From positions 60,780,910-60,844,909 of the forward strand of contig CM047431.1 of the NCBI GenBank assembly GCA_026168455.1: 64,000 nt of DNA, in the 5' to 3' direction. The DNA is from Theocolax elegans. Its lineage: Eukaryota; Arthropoda; Insecta; Hymenoptera; Cerocephalidae. A model generated the notes under the pieces. That model was not told where the DNA came from, did not search any database, and saw only the letters and a list, made by a program, of their open reading frames with translations. Shown in pieces: positions 1 to 11,167 of the stretch. Every line of letters begins with the position of its first letter. The first letter of the stretch is position 1. A program made the position numbers and the translations under genes.

Positions 1-3000
1 GACTCGACGCGCGAGCCGGCCTCCTAGGCCTCCAGCTGACAATTTTTCGCTTTTTTAAACGTACTTAATTTTTGTTTTGTCAATTTTCGAGTTTATCTAA
101 AGTTTATAGATGTGTAGTTTTGTACAAACAATAACCATGTACTATTTTAATTTATATTAAATCAACAATATAAATATTATTTGTAATTTTTTCACTCATT
201 GAAGCGGCTTTTGATTATTCATTTACTTCTTCATTTAAACAAATATGTATTTAATCTATATATATCTTGTTTTAAATTAATGAGATAACCAAGTATATTT
301 ATAATTTTTTGTATTAAATAAACAACATAAATAATATTGTCATTTTTCGCTTTATGAATAAATAAATATAATTTTGAATAAATAATATTTATCAGTAAAT
401 AATAAATATAAATAATATTTGTAATTTATCGATATAGAAAAACCCATTGCTACTTTATTCAGTCAATCGAGAATATTTTAAATCGAGCTACTCCCCCCCG
501 AAAAATGATTTCTAACCTTACACACCGTCGAATATAGCCTACGCGGCCGGCTAACTCGACGACTCGACGCGCGAGCCGGCCTCCTAGGCCTCCAGCTGAC
601 AATTTTTCGCTTTTTTAAACGTTATTGATTATTGTTTGTCATTGAACGAGTTCCTTTAAAGTTTATAAATGTTTGGTTTGTTTAAATAATATCCACATTT
701 TATTTTATTTTATTAAATAAACAATAATAATATTTTAGGCATTTAAAAGAGGATTTAATTTTTATTTTTTGTGGTTGGTTTATAAAGTTTTAAAATATTT
801 ATCAGTAAACAATAAATATAATAATGTTTATAATTTATCAATATAGAAAAACTCATTGCTACTTTGTTCAGTCAATCGACAGATATATAAATCGAGTTAA
901 TCCCCCGGTAAAACGATTTCTAGCCTTACACACTGTCGAATATAGCCTACGCGGGGCCGCTAACTCGACGACTCGACGCGCGAGCCGGCCTCCTAGGCCT
1001 CCAGCTGACAATTTTTCGCTTTTTTAAAACGTTATTGATTATTGTTTGTCATTGAACGAGTTCATTTAAAGTTTATAAATGTTTGGTTTGTTTAAATAAT
1101 ATCCTCTTTTATTTATTTTTAATAAATAAACAATATTAATATTTTGGCATTTAAAGAGGATTTAATTTTTATTTTTTGTGGTTGGTTTATAAAGTTTTAA
1201 AATATTTATCTGTAAACAATAAATATAAATAATGTTTATAATTTATCAATATAGAAAAACTCATTGCTACTTTGTTCAGTCAATCGACAGATATATAAAT
1301 CGAGTTAATCCCCCGGTAAAACGATTTCTAACCTAACACACTGTCGAATATAGCCTACGCGGCCGGCTAACTCGACGACTCGACGCGCGAGCCGGCCGCC
1401 TAGGCCTCCGGCCGACAATTTTTCGCTTTTTTAAACGTTATTGATTATTGTTTGTCATTTAACGAGTTCATTTAAGTTTATAAATGTGTGGTATTGTATA
1501 AACAATATCCTCGTTTTATTATTATTTTTATTAAATAAACAATAATAATATTTTGGCACTTTAAAGAGGATTTAATTTTTATTTTTTGTGGTTGGTTTAT
1601 AAAGTTTTTAAAATATTTATCAGTAAACAATAAATATAAATAATGTTTGTAATTTATCAATATAGAAAACCTCATTGCTACTTTGTTCAGTCAAACGAGA
1701 GATATATAAATCGAGTTAATCCCCCGGTAAAACGATTTCTAGCCTACACACTGTCGAATATAGCCTACGCGGCCGGCTAACTCCACGACTCGACGCGCGA
1801 GCCGGCCGCCTAGGCCTCCAGCTGACAATTTTTCGCTTTTTTAAACGTGCTTGATTATTGTTTGTCATTTAACGAGTTCATTTAAAGTTTATAAATGTGT
1901 GGTTTTGTATAAACAATATCCTTGTTTTATTATTATTTTATTAAATAAACAATAATATTTTTAGGCACTTTAAAGAGGATTTAATTTTTATTTTTTGTGG
2001 TTGGTTTATAAAGTTTTTAAAATATTTATCATGTAAACAATAAATATAAATAATGTTTATAATTTATCAATATAGAAAAACTCATTGCTACTTTGTTCAG
2101 TCAATCGACAGATATATAAATCGAGTTAATCCCCCGGTAAAACGATTTCTAACCTAACACACTGTCGAATATAGCCTACGCGGCCGGCTAACTCCGACGA
2201 CTCGACGCGCGAGCCGGCCGCCTAGGCCTCCGGCGGACAATTTTTCGCTTTTTTAAACGTTCTTGATTATTGTTTGTCATTTAACGAGTTCATTTTAAGT
2301 TTATAAATGTGTGGTATTGTATAAACAATATCCTCGTTTTATTATTATTTTTATTAAATAAACAATAATAATATTTTTGGCACTTTAAAGAGGATTTAAT
2401 TTTATTTTTTGTGTTCGGTTTCTAAAGTTTTTAAAATATTTATCAGTAAATAATAAATATAAATAATGTTTGTAATTTATCAATATAGAAAACCTCATTG
2501 CTACTTTGTTCAGTCAAACGAGAGATATATAAATCGAGTTAATCCCCCGGTTAAAAACGATTTTCTAGCCTAACACACTGTCGAATATAGCCTACGCGGC
2601 GGCTAACTCCACGACTCGACGCGCGAGCCGGCCGCCTAGGCCTCCAGCTGACAATTTTTCGCTTTTTTTAAACGTGCTTGATTATTGTTTGTCATTTAAC
2701 GAGTTCATTTAAAGTTTATAAATGTGTGGTTTTGTATAAACAATATCCTTGTTTTATTATTATTTTTATTAAATAAACAATAATAATATTTTAGGCACTT
2801 TAAGAGGATTTAATTTTTATTTTTTGTGGTTGGTTTATAAAGTTTTTAAAATATTTATCAGTAAACAATAAATATAAATAATGTTTATAATTTATCAATA
2901 TAGAAAAACTCATTGCAACTTTTTTTCAGTCAATCGACAGATATATAAATCGAGTTAATCCCACGGTTTAAAACGATTTCTAGCCTAACACACTGTCGAA

Positions 3001-3908
3001 TATAGCCTACGCGGCCGGCTAACTCCACGACTCGACGCGCGAGCCGGCCGCCTAGGCCTCCAGCTGACAATTTTTCGCTTTTTTAAACGTGCTTGATTAT
3101 TGTTTGTCATTTAACGAGTTCATTTAAAGTTTATAAATGTGTGGTTTTGTATAAACAATATCCTTGTTTTATTATTATTTTTATTAAATAAACAATATTA
3201 ATATTTTTGGCACTTTAAAGAGGATTTAATTTTTATTTTTTGTGTTCGTTTCTAAAGTTTTTAAAATATTTATCAGTAAATAATAAATATAAATAATGTT
3301 TGTAATTTATCAATATAGAAAACCTCATTGCTACTTTGTTCAGTCAAACGAGAGATATATAAATCGAGTTAATCCCCCGGTAAAACGATTTCTAGCCTTA
3401 CACACTGTCGAATATAGCCTACGCGGCCGGCTAACTCGACGACTCGACGCGCGAGCCGGCCTCCTAGGCCTCCAGCTGACAATTTTTCGCTTTTTTAAAC
3501 GTTATTGATTATTGTTTGTCATTGAACGAGTTCATTTAAAGTTTATAAATGTTTGGTTTTGTTTAAATAATATCCTCTTTTTATTTTATTTTTATTAAAT
3601 AAACAATATTAATATTTTTGGCATTTTAAAGAGGATTTAATTTTTATTTTTTGTGGTTGGTTTATAAAGTTTTTAAAATATTTATCAGTAAATAATAAAT
3701 ACAAATAATGTTTATAATTTATCAATATAGAAAACCTCATTGCTACTTTGTTCAGTCAAACGAGAGATATATAAATCGAGTTAATCCCCCGGTAACACGA
3801 TTTCTAGCCTTACACAACGTCGAATATAGCCTACGCGGCCGGCTAACTCGACGACTCGACGCGCGAGCCGGCCGCCTAGGGTTACAGCTGACAATTTTTC
3901 GTGTTTTC
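1..3908. repeat. Satellite array, ~410-bp unit, about 9.5 units, open at the left edge
   Basis: The motif GACTCGACGCGCGAGCCGGC recurs near 1, 561, 970, 1377, 1787, 2199, 2613, 3029, 3441 and 3853, so the period is 407-416 bp except for a diverged first unit of 560 bp. Each unit is mostly AT-rich with one GC-rich box of about 120 bp (CCTACGCGGCCGGCTAAC, then the motif above, then CCTAGGCCTCC). The last unit is cut short and passes into unique sequence just after CAGCTGACAATTTTTCG at about 3890-3900. Units 4/6 and 5/7 resemble each other more than their neighbours, giving a dimeric higher-order repeat. Short open frames recur once per unit but shift with indels and are not taken as genes. Confidence 0.95.
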
Positions 3909-3987
3909 AGTACCGAGCAAACTTGGTAATCGTGCAACGCCACATGAGCCGCGAGAAGTTCGTCACTAGTTGTCCGAAAATTGCGCG

Positions 3988-3998
3988 TGCGCATGCGC
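3988..3998. promoter_or_regulatory. NRF1/Ewg-like palindrome TGCGCATGCGC
   Basis: TGCGCATGCGC matches the known NRF1 (insect Erect wing) site YGCGCAYGCGCR and is embedded in GCGCGTGCGCATGCGCGT. Such sites usually lie near transcription starts of housekeeping genes. No start site or gene can be tied to it here, so function is inferred from the motif alone. Confidence 0.3.
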
Positions 3999-4020
3999 GT
4001 ACGTATTCTGGTATTGCGAG

Positions 4021-4090
4021 TGTGAGAGAGAGAGAGAGATAGATAGATGGATGGAGATGGGTAGAGTGAGAGAGAGGGAGAGAGATGGGA
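4021..4090. repeat. GA/GATA/GATG microsatellite
   Basis: Impure run of GAGAGA, GATAGATA and GATGGATG blocks. Low-complexity DNA with no coding meaning. Confidence 0.9.
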
Positions 4091-4404
4091 GAATGCAAGC
4101 CAGCCGTGGCCTCTAAATAAAAATATTTTGATTCTTTATCGTCTTTGTTTTCCATTGTTTCCCCGATTAAATATACTAAGAATGTCGTCACTCTGCAATG
4201 CATAAGCACGACTTTTATTGTATGTCTTTTATTGATATAAGGCCGGTGTATGAATTATGGTATTTAACGCCATATTGCTACAACCATTTGCGCATGTGCT
4301 TCCACGCTAAGTATACAATACAAAATACAGACTAAGCGCGTCGCGCACTCTAGCGGCGAAATTGGTACTAAGAAAACTTTGTCAATAATATAAACTATTT
4401 ATTT

Positions 4405-4719
4405 TTTGTTAATATTATGTAAAACCCAAATACAGAGGCACTAGATAATGATGTAATATGTCTTTCTACAAAGTTCCCGATCAATACAACAAGGACACCC
4501 TAAAAAATTTCTGCACGGAAAAATGACTATTTTTTCCGTGCAAACTTTTTTTAGGGTGTCGCTCACATATTCACTTCAAACTTCGTATAATTGCATATTA
4601 TGTGATTATCTAGTGCTTCTGTATTTGCGTTTTGCATATAAAGCAATAATATGTTCTTAAAGTGTAATAATGTATCCATCTGACTCGGTCGGTAATAATC
4701 TAGTATGGCACCCCCTTAA
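4405..4719. mobile_element. Foldback MITE, TTAA-type family F, left end eroded
   Basis: The left arm (AAAACCCAAATACAGAGGCA, then ACACCCTAAAAAATTT) returns inverted on the right (TTTTTTTAGGGTGT, then GCTTCTGTATTTGCGTTTTG). The right end carries CTCGGTCGGT and TATGGCACCCCCTTAA, the same terminus as the copies at 5945 and 54261. The matching left terminus is not visible, so this copy is truncated or diverged. No transposase is present, so any movement would depend on an autonomous relative. Confidence 0.8.
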
Positions 4720-5479
4720 TTAATGCGACAGACGTCTGAGGTAAAATCTCATTACCGTTGACTCCAAACTCGAGATCGAATACAAAACATCTAGAATTTT
4801 TTAACAAGACAATATTTATAAAACAACAAAATAATATAATCTTGGAAAATTTTAATATATTTAAAAAATTTTTCGACTATCAAATTTTTTTTGTACAAGA
4901 ATGTAGAATTGACATATACGTTTAATCGATTAAAATTTAAATTAAAAAAAAACCTTATTATCAGACTTGGAAACAGTACCACTACAAAAGTAATCTGTCA
5001 CTTTATTTAAAATAAAAATATAGTATTATAATCATCAATTAATTAAGATCTATTATCAAATAATTGAATTAACATAACTAATTAAAACTCGAAAAAAGTT
5101 AACAGATTACTTCAGATATCTCTTTGCTTTTTCAACGTAAAATTCCCATACCGATTGACTTTGAGACATCTCTTAATATCATTAATAATGGGATGTAAAC
5201 CTCTAATAACAGAAACACTAGTTATTTTATTTTTAAACAAACAGTATAGTCTATCGAAAAGTAAACTGTTTGTATCGGTGTTATGCTTTCTTTGATAATT
5301 GTGTAAACTTTTTCAAATTATTTTATAAATAAATTAACGAAATGTGGTGTTTCCATGGAGCATTATTTTGTTAGGAATATATTACCGACCAAAAATGGTT
5401 ATTTCTAAATATTTCGTAAAATTCATTCTCTGCAACGTTATTTGATTTCCATTATTACGGATTAAAAAGACGAGGAGCG
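4720..5479. other. AT-rich sequence, nothing recognised
   Basis: No coding, RNA or repeat signal was recognised. Open frames are short and interrupted. Confidence 0.5.
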
Positions 5480-5570
5480 AAAAAAGGCAGTGGACGGGAT
5501 TCGAACACATTGAGCTAACGTCCGCGCTGCAATGCAACGCCTACATTAGTCGAGACGTTTTATCGCTCAC
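5480..5570 (-). mobile_element. tRNA-like sequence (SINE head or tRNA pseudogene)
   Basis: On the minus strand a B box GTTCGAATCCC (plus positions 5496-5506) is preceded by an imperfect A-box-like segment (AATGTAGGCG) about 50 nt upstream and followed by T6 (plus A6 at 5480-5485), a Pol III terminator. The sequence does not close a convincing acceptor stem, so it is not called a functional tRNA. A SINE head or decayed tRNA copy is most likely. Confidence 0.5.
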
Positions 5571-5944
5571 TCTATCCTTCTCATACACCTAAGTCGCGCG
5601 GAGACGCCCGTAACACCATAAAGTATGTACGTCAATTGTTTTCAGATTTTTAACGCTATTACAAATTACAATTTCTGTGAAATTGTTAGTAGATTTCTGC
5701 AAATTTGGGTATGTATTACATTCCCTTCAAAGTGATAAATAAAATGAACGTTATAACGTAGAAATTAGAAAATAATTTGAAATTAATTGTAGCCGTTAGG
5801 ATCATCGTAAGAAAGAAGAATTGACATTCCGTTGATTAAGGGGAAGCTAAAGCAAAAATCACATATTTTGCTTTATTTATAACTATTGTGAAATCGATTA
5901 AGGTAAAAAACAAATAGAGCGCCATATAGCTCGATTTAATGAAC

Positions 5945-6335
5945 AGGAGGTGGCATACCAGGTGAGTTACCGACCGAGCAAAAAAAAAACAATTATTGTA
6001 TTTATTAAAAAAAAATATGTAATTTAATGCAAAACCCAAATACAGAAGCACTAGGTAATAAAATAATAAGTGATTCTACGAAGTTCCAGGTCAATACGAT
6101 AAAGACACCCTAAAAAATTTGTGCATCGAAAAATCAGAGATAATTGTAATTTTCGGTGCTGAAATTTTTTAAGGTGTCTTTATCGCATTGACCTGGAACT
6201 TCGTAGAATCACTTATTATTTTATTACCTAGTGCTTCTGTATTTGGGTTTTGCATTAAATGACATATTTTTTTAAATAAATGCAATAATTGTCTTTTTTG
6301 CTCGGTCGGTAACCCACCGGGTATGCCACCTCCTT
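5945..6335. mobile_element. Foldback MITE, TTAA-type family F, best copy
   Basis: Almost the whole 0.39-kb element is one imperfect palindrome. The termini AGGAGGTGGCATACC and GGTATGCCACCTCCT are inverted, followed inward by ACCGACCGAGCAAAAAA and its complement, then AAAACCCAAATACAGAAGCA and its complement, with a short centre near 6130-6160. The right side is followed by TTAA; the left TTAA is eroded. The termini and target resemble piggyBac-type elements, which insert at TTAA; this assignment is inferred from the ends only. No internal gene. Confidence 0.85.
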
Positions 6336-6527
6336 AAGTCGATTAAGTAAATATTTTTTCCAAAAACTTTGAAATACGAAGGCTTATTTACGCGCTCAAA
6401 ATGTCTGTAGCTTAGAAATTACCAAATTACTTTAGATTAGCATAATAATTATTTAAATAAATAGAAGAGCGCCATAGCTATCAATATTATTTATCGATTT
6501 GTCCAAAGCAAATGTTAATTACTTTTG
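6336..6527. other. Spacer between two hairpin elements
   Basis: AT-rich, no recognised feature. Confidence 0.4.
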
Positions 6528-6896
6528 CTCAGCGCCCTCTAGTTTGAGAAATATTTTCTATGTAATATTTAGATAAATTAAAGACAGTCAAATTAAAAGA
6601 AATTAAGTTTTTCTTAATTACTTTACTTAAATTACTTTGATTGGTATTATGGAAAATTGAAGGTGTATTTTGTAGATAAAAATTGATACCTCGGTGGACA
6701 GTTGTCTGCTATTCACCACAGCCAAGTTAGATTTTCTCTACAAAACATACCTTCAATTTTTAATATTATTATCCAAAAACATATTTAAATAATTATTTTT
6801 ATTCTTTTACACGTAGGAATCTAATCAGAGGATATAACTCTAGTATATTAGCTAAATATTACAAAGAAAATTTTTCTCAGACTAGAGGACGCTAAC
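6528..6896. mobile_element. Foldback MITE with AGCG(C/T)CCTCTAG termini
   Basis: AGCGCCCTCTAGTTTGAGAA on the left pairs with TTCTCAGACTAGAGGACGCT on the right. Inner arms GAAGGTGTATTTTGTAGA and CTACAAAACATACCTTC also pair. The total is about 370 bp with no coding content. Target-site repeats are not clear. Confidence 0.75.
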
Positions 6897-7616
6897 GCGG
6901 TGTAGAGCACTCCTTGATGTATATCGTCACGTACGAGATGATCGCGGCAGGTATCTTAGATTACGTTGCAACGTACATATTAATTACTAAAAATATTCGA
7001 ACGACCAAACGAACAGCGAAGTGCGCAGTGAAAACTTAATTCGCGCGCTATATAAACCGAGCGCAGTTAAATTAAACGGGGAACGAGTAATTAAAAAAAT
7101 TAATTAACGATCGGGGGATATCAAAGTGCCGATAAAATATTACCTACGATTAATCCATTGTATATACCAATGATCCGAGTTTTCGATCGTTTTCAATAAA
7201 ATGACCGTATTCACATCGTATAAATATATATCATTGTTTATCGTTATGGAACCGGGTGGTTTAAGTGCGGCGAAAAATAAAACGTAAGAAAGAATCTCAT
7301 ATCGTATAGCGAGGGAGAATAGAGGGACTGAAGCCACCCTCGGCATTCGTCTACGTGACAAATTGGTAGTCGCAATTAGTTAGACCGCACGGACCGGATG
7401 CATGCAGGGAACACCACCGGGTTGTAAATTCGCACTGCGCGTCTCTAACCGACAAGACAACAATTTATCCTTTGTTAATTTTAATATTTAAAGACGGATG
7501 TACAGCTGATGTATGATGCATGAAAAAGAAAAGAAAATAATAATACAAAATTGTAATCGATTTATTATAATAATTTAAAGATGAATTTCGAGGAGCTTGT
7601 CAGGCGACAGATTGCA
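6897..7616. other. Moderately GC-rich block with TATA-like box
   Basis: Contains GCGCGCTATATAAACCGAGC near 7042-7061, a TATA-like box in CpG-rich surroundings, followed by higher-GC sequence to about 7450. This may be a regulatory region. No exon with a credible start and splice donor follows, so a promoter call is tentative. Confidence 0.25.

Positions 7617-7618
<2 letters not shown>

Positions 7619-7648
<30 letters not shown>
7619..7648. repeat. (AT)n microsatellite
   Basis: Uninterrupted AT dinucleotide run of about 15 repeats. Confidence 0.95.
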
Positions 7649-7653
<5 letters not shown>

Positions 7654-8210
7654 ACTTTCTAATTCACGTATAAGCGCTCGGTTGAAAACATAATAAAGTA
7701 TTTAAGTGGTACGAAACGAACGTGTAAGCCGTTCTTACATAGTTTAATCCACTTGACGGAGAGACGGGAAGATCGCGATAAAACGATGAGTTTGAAAACT
7801 ACCGAGATTAAGCAAGAGCAAGACGTTGAGAGAGGGTGTGGGGGGGGGGGGGGCTTATGTTATGGCTTATGTATAGCGAAAGATAGAATTTCCCGTGGTC
7901 GTTTCAAGGGCATCTGGAAGTGTAATTGATTTCGATTTTACTCTACTCGTTCGTAAAGGGAATTCAACTGTAAGTATATATATCAATAGCTTGATGATAG
8001 ATCGAAAGTCAAAACTTTCCTTTTGGTTCAATAAGTGGCAGACTCGAGGATGCAGGATAAAATAAACGAAAGCAATTAAGTTAATGTAGAAAAATCGCGA
8101 ATTTTCAAATCGATGGCTGCGGCGAAGAATGTGACGGTTCACTAAATTTTTTAAGAAGGTATACTGTTTTAGTCGCAGTCGAGAAATCGTGCTATCTCGG
8201 CTAACTGCAG
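7649..8210. other. Unannotated sequence with a G14 run
   Basis: Contains a homopolymer of 14 G at 7840-7853. No coding or RNA signal was recognised. Confidence 0.5.
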
Positions 8211-8470
8211 TTTAAAAAGGGGCTAAATCTTAAACAAAGTTTACGGTCAATGTCTTATAAGTTGGTATTATTGACCATGCTTTCAAATTACAGTATGTAT
8301 TTTTTCGACCTGAAGTAAGTTTCATGCGGCTCCGCGGGTAAGGTCTTAAATTGCGAAAAAGAAAAAAAAAAACAAATCAGAAATACCGACTTTAAATTCA
8401 CGATAAAATAGTGTCAATTACGAAATAGACAACCTTTTTTAACTGAATGCGAGTTAGCCCCTTTTAATAA
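8211..8470. mobile_element. Possible short MITE with GGGGCTAA ends
   Basis: TTTAAAAAGGGGCTAA near 8211 and GTTAGCCCCTTTTAA near 8453 are inverted repeats about 260 bp apart. The interior is not strongly self-complementary and no target-site repeat was confirmed, so the call is tentative. Confidence 0.35.
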
Positions 8471-9024
8471 GCACGTTTTTATACGTCTTCTTCGTCGCGA
8501 TTATCGAAATACCCAGTTAATTTGTTTTCTTTTCTGTAGAGATTACTTCGATTTAGTTCGTATTTTTTATAAAAATTTCAAAGAATATTTAGTATTTTCA
8601 GGTTGAAAGTACCATAGTGTATAGAAATTGAATTGACTTATTAGGTATAAAGTGACCATTTGCTTAAAAATCGGCAGAAAATAAAATAAATGATATATAA
8701 TAGATTTTTCTAATTCTAATTTTAATAGACAATTAAAAGACCGCTAACAATTAATTGGCACGTGTCTTCCTCAAATTCATATTTAGACCATATATTATGT
8801 AATGTATTCTTCAAATATAGTATTATTTAATTATTTAAAATAAAATGTTATAACATTTCAAAAAATATTATCCTTATCTGAATTCGACATAAAAACCCCA
8901 ATTTTTTGACATTTTACTTTTTTTAATCAAAACTAATCGATATAATTACTTAAAATTTTTACAGATTATGACCCTTGGATGGTTCTTTCATCATAAAATT
9001 TATTCAGCACATTTAACTAATTAG
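8471..9024. other. AT-rich sequence upstream of the TIMMDC1-like exon
   Basis: No further exon of the gene fragment at 9025 was recognised here. Acceptor-like TTTTTACAG occurs near 8955-8964, but what follows soon hits a stop. Confidence 0.4.
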
Positions 9025-9221
9025 CAGCTGGTGGATTGGTTGCTGGAGCATTATATAAATTTAATTTAGATCCCAAAGATGTGTTATCGGGTGCATTCTT
9101 TGGTAGTATATTTAGAGTAGTGTATGGTTCCTATATTTACTTTATGTTTAAATTGATGAATTTGTCAAGTGAAAAACTCAGTGAACAAAGTCATAAATTG
9201 AAATATGTACATGAAGAGTGA
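9025..9221 (+). pseudogene. TIMMDC1 / 140up-like terminal exon, orphaned
   Basis: After an acceptor-like CTAATTAG the frame reads AGGLVAGALYKFNLDPKD, then a second glycine/small-residue hydrophobic stretch (SGAFFGSIFRVVYGSYIYF), ending in a basic and acidic tail and TGA at 9219-9221. The pattern GxxAGALYKFNLGP followed by a glycine-rich membrane segment is typical of the C-terminal part of TIMMDC1 (Drosophila RPII140-upstream protein), an inner mitochondrial membrane complex I assembly factor. An AATAAA occurs about 75 bp downstream. No preceding exon is visible and conserved glycines are replaced (GSIFRVV where family members have a glycine-rich motif). It lies close to a broken LARP1 fragment, so I take it as a remnant. 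A live last exon with a far upstream start cannot be excluded. Family assignment is from memory of the pattern. Confidence 0.5.
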
Positions 9222-10587
9222 ATTATTAACTTCTATTTTAAATTACAAAGTTATTAATAACATGTAAACGTTAATCATTTCTTTTTTTATTAATTAAATA
9301 AATTAAGAAAAATTAAGAAAAAAAGAAATTATAATATTTGAAAAGACAAATACATATATTTAAGTAATATAAAATTAATATATTTTTAGAATTCGCGGAC
9401 ACAATAAATTCGTTATGTTTATTTAACGTTCGAATCCAAATTTTTCAAGTTTAAGAACAAAGTTTTTTGTTTAATTTTATTTAAAAATTTTAATTAAATT
9501 TTAATTTAAAATTTTAGAAAACTTTGGATATATTGAAAACATGCTTTACAGGGTTTGACGTTTAGATTATATACATTATGTATATATATGTTACGTATAC
9601 ACATAGTTTTTATATGATTTTCATGAAGTTTCACTGTATGATATTAGTTGTTCTAATATAAAGTTAAGTGAGCATTACAAAATAGCAGAAGCTCTTGTCC
9701 AGTATTTGTCCAATGTTGGCAGTGTTTGAAAATAATAGAATAATAACTATTTTTGGATGGTAAATAATTTTTATTTATTATCTAGTTCATTTATTTATTG
9801 TATAAGATTTATATTTTATTTATTTTTGAAAATATTAAGTTGCCGTAAGTTGTCAATAACTAAGTAATATTTATTTTTTTACATTTTATTTATGTTTTAA
9901 ATTGTAGAATACTTTATAATTAAATTTAAAGATAATTTATATAAGATAATTATGAATTATAGGAGTAATTCACCTAGTAGTCAATTTTAATACAAGAGTA
10001 ACAATGGTAGTCAGTCGAACAATAATGGTTCAATTCAACAATAACCACGAGCCTCTTGTTTTGTATTGGGATAGTTTTGGCGATGTTTAATATTTCTCAA
10101 GGTTGATATGGTATACATTAACGGTTTGTGATATTTTATTATTACATTTTTTAATTTATTTTAAATTACATTAAGTTTGCTTTTAATGTTGTATTTATTA
10201 TTTTACTATTAAAGTTCTTATTATGTAATAATAAATACAATAATTTAAAAGAATGACACTTATAATTATTAAGACCGAGAACATATTCAGGGTAAATATA
10301 TAAATTACATAGATATTAATTTTGAAATAAGCTTATAAAATTTATAATTTAAGCAAAGTATAATTTTTATTTAACATATATAACAATTGTTAAATTATGT
10401 AATTATGCAATATTAATTAAAGTGTTTTTCGAACATCATTAAGATTTTCAATCCATTAACTGATGTTTAATGTGTTATCTTCTAACAACTTTTATTACTT
10501 AATGTGATATTTTTTACGTTTTTGTATATTTAGACTTATTTTCTATTATCATAATAATAGGTTTTTCTTTTTATTTTATATTTACAG
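9222..10587. other. Very AT-rich sequence, nothing recognised
   Basis: Between the two gene remnants. No exon, repeat family or RNA was recognised; if the remnants come from one duplicated segment, this is decayed intronic or intergenic DNA. Confidence 0.5.
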
Positions 10588-11167
10588 AAGTAGTGCTGAT
10601 ACAAGTTCAAACGAAGGTTTCTTAGCTAGTATAGTTACGGTGGTGCTCCGCAATCATTGCCAACGTTCCAACATCCTAGTCATTCGTTATTGAAAGAAAA
10701 CGAGTTTCACTCAGCAAGTGTATCATAAATAGCATTCACGTTGTTTAAAAGGTAAGATATTAAAAAACCTTGAATTTACTTTTTGTAACTAAGTTATAAA
10801 TTCTTGATGTGATGATGATTATTATAATATGTTTCCTTTCTTAGCTAAAGAAATCATGTTGATATTAATCATGTTGCTATATTAATTATTTATAAAATTT
10901 ACATAAAGTCATTCACTTTAGAATTCATGGAATCTCTTTTTATTTCAGAGCGTAAACAACTTGGTATAGTGAAGTTACAAGAGGTGAACACACTCTTCCA
11001 ATTTTGGTCATTTTTCTTAAAGGAGAATTTCAATTGCACTATGTACGAAGAGTTTAGGACAATAGCTTATGAATCTGTTTTGATTTTATAATTACGGTAT
11101 AGAACAAAAATTCAGACCACACTTTATAAAGATTTTCAAGTTGAATCAGTGAAAAATTATAAAAGTG
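10588..11167 (+). pseudogene. LARP1 (La-related protein 1) DM15-region pseudogene, two exons with intron
   Basis: Exon A (10588-10751, after TTTACAG) reads, across frame changes, YGGAPQSLPTFQHPSHSLLK, ENEF, TQQVYHK-stop-HSRCLK. It ends at a clean GTAAGA donor. Exon B (10949-11167, after TATTTCAG) continues in phase with [26 protein letters not shown] and MYEEFRTIA, then after breaks FRPH and LYKDFQVESVKNYKSG, ending at GTAAGT. This is the order of the DM15 repeats of LARP1, which bind the cap and 5'-TOP motif of mRNAs. Damage: a frameshift just before TQQVYHK, a TAG where the family has Tyr, another shift after ASIV near 10630, loss of the segment equivalent to GYRYGLECLF, and an in-frame TAA. 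The retained intron shows a DNA-level duplication rather than a retrocopy. A functional parent gene should exist elsewhere. Confidence 0.9.

Larger units (their letters stand above)
3909..4400. other. GC-richer patch between satellite and first transposon
   Basis: Unique-looking sequence next to the satellite edge, with a GCGC-rich palindrome, a GA-rich microsatellite and mixed composition. No splice-bounded open frame is convincing on either strand. It could be a promoter or the remnant of the sequence into which the satellite expanded. Confidence 0.3.

Noticed and set aside
824..1027. Recurring 67-73-codon open frame in satellite units
   Set aside because: It appears once per unit because the units are copies, it is broken by indels in several, and part of it comes from the GC box. 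No start context or protein similarity.
1..3908. CRISPR-like or rDNA spacer array
   Set aside because: Units of ~410 bp with no spacers, in a eukaryotic context; no rRNA sequence found beside it.
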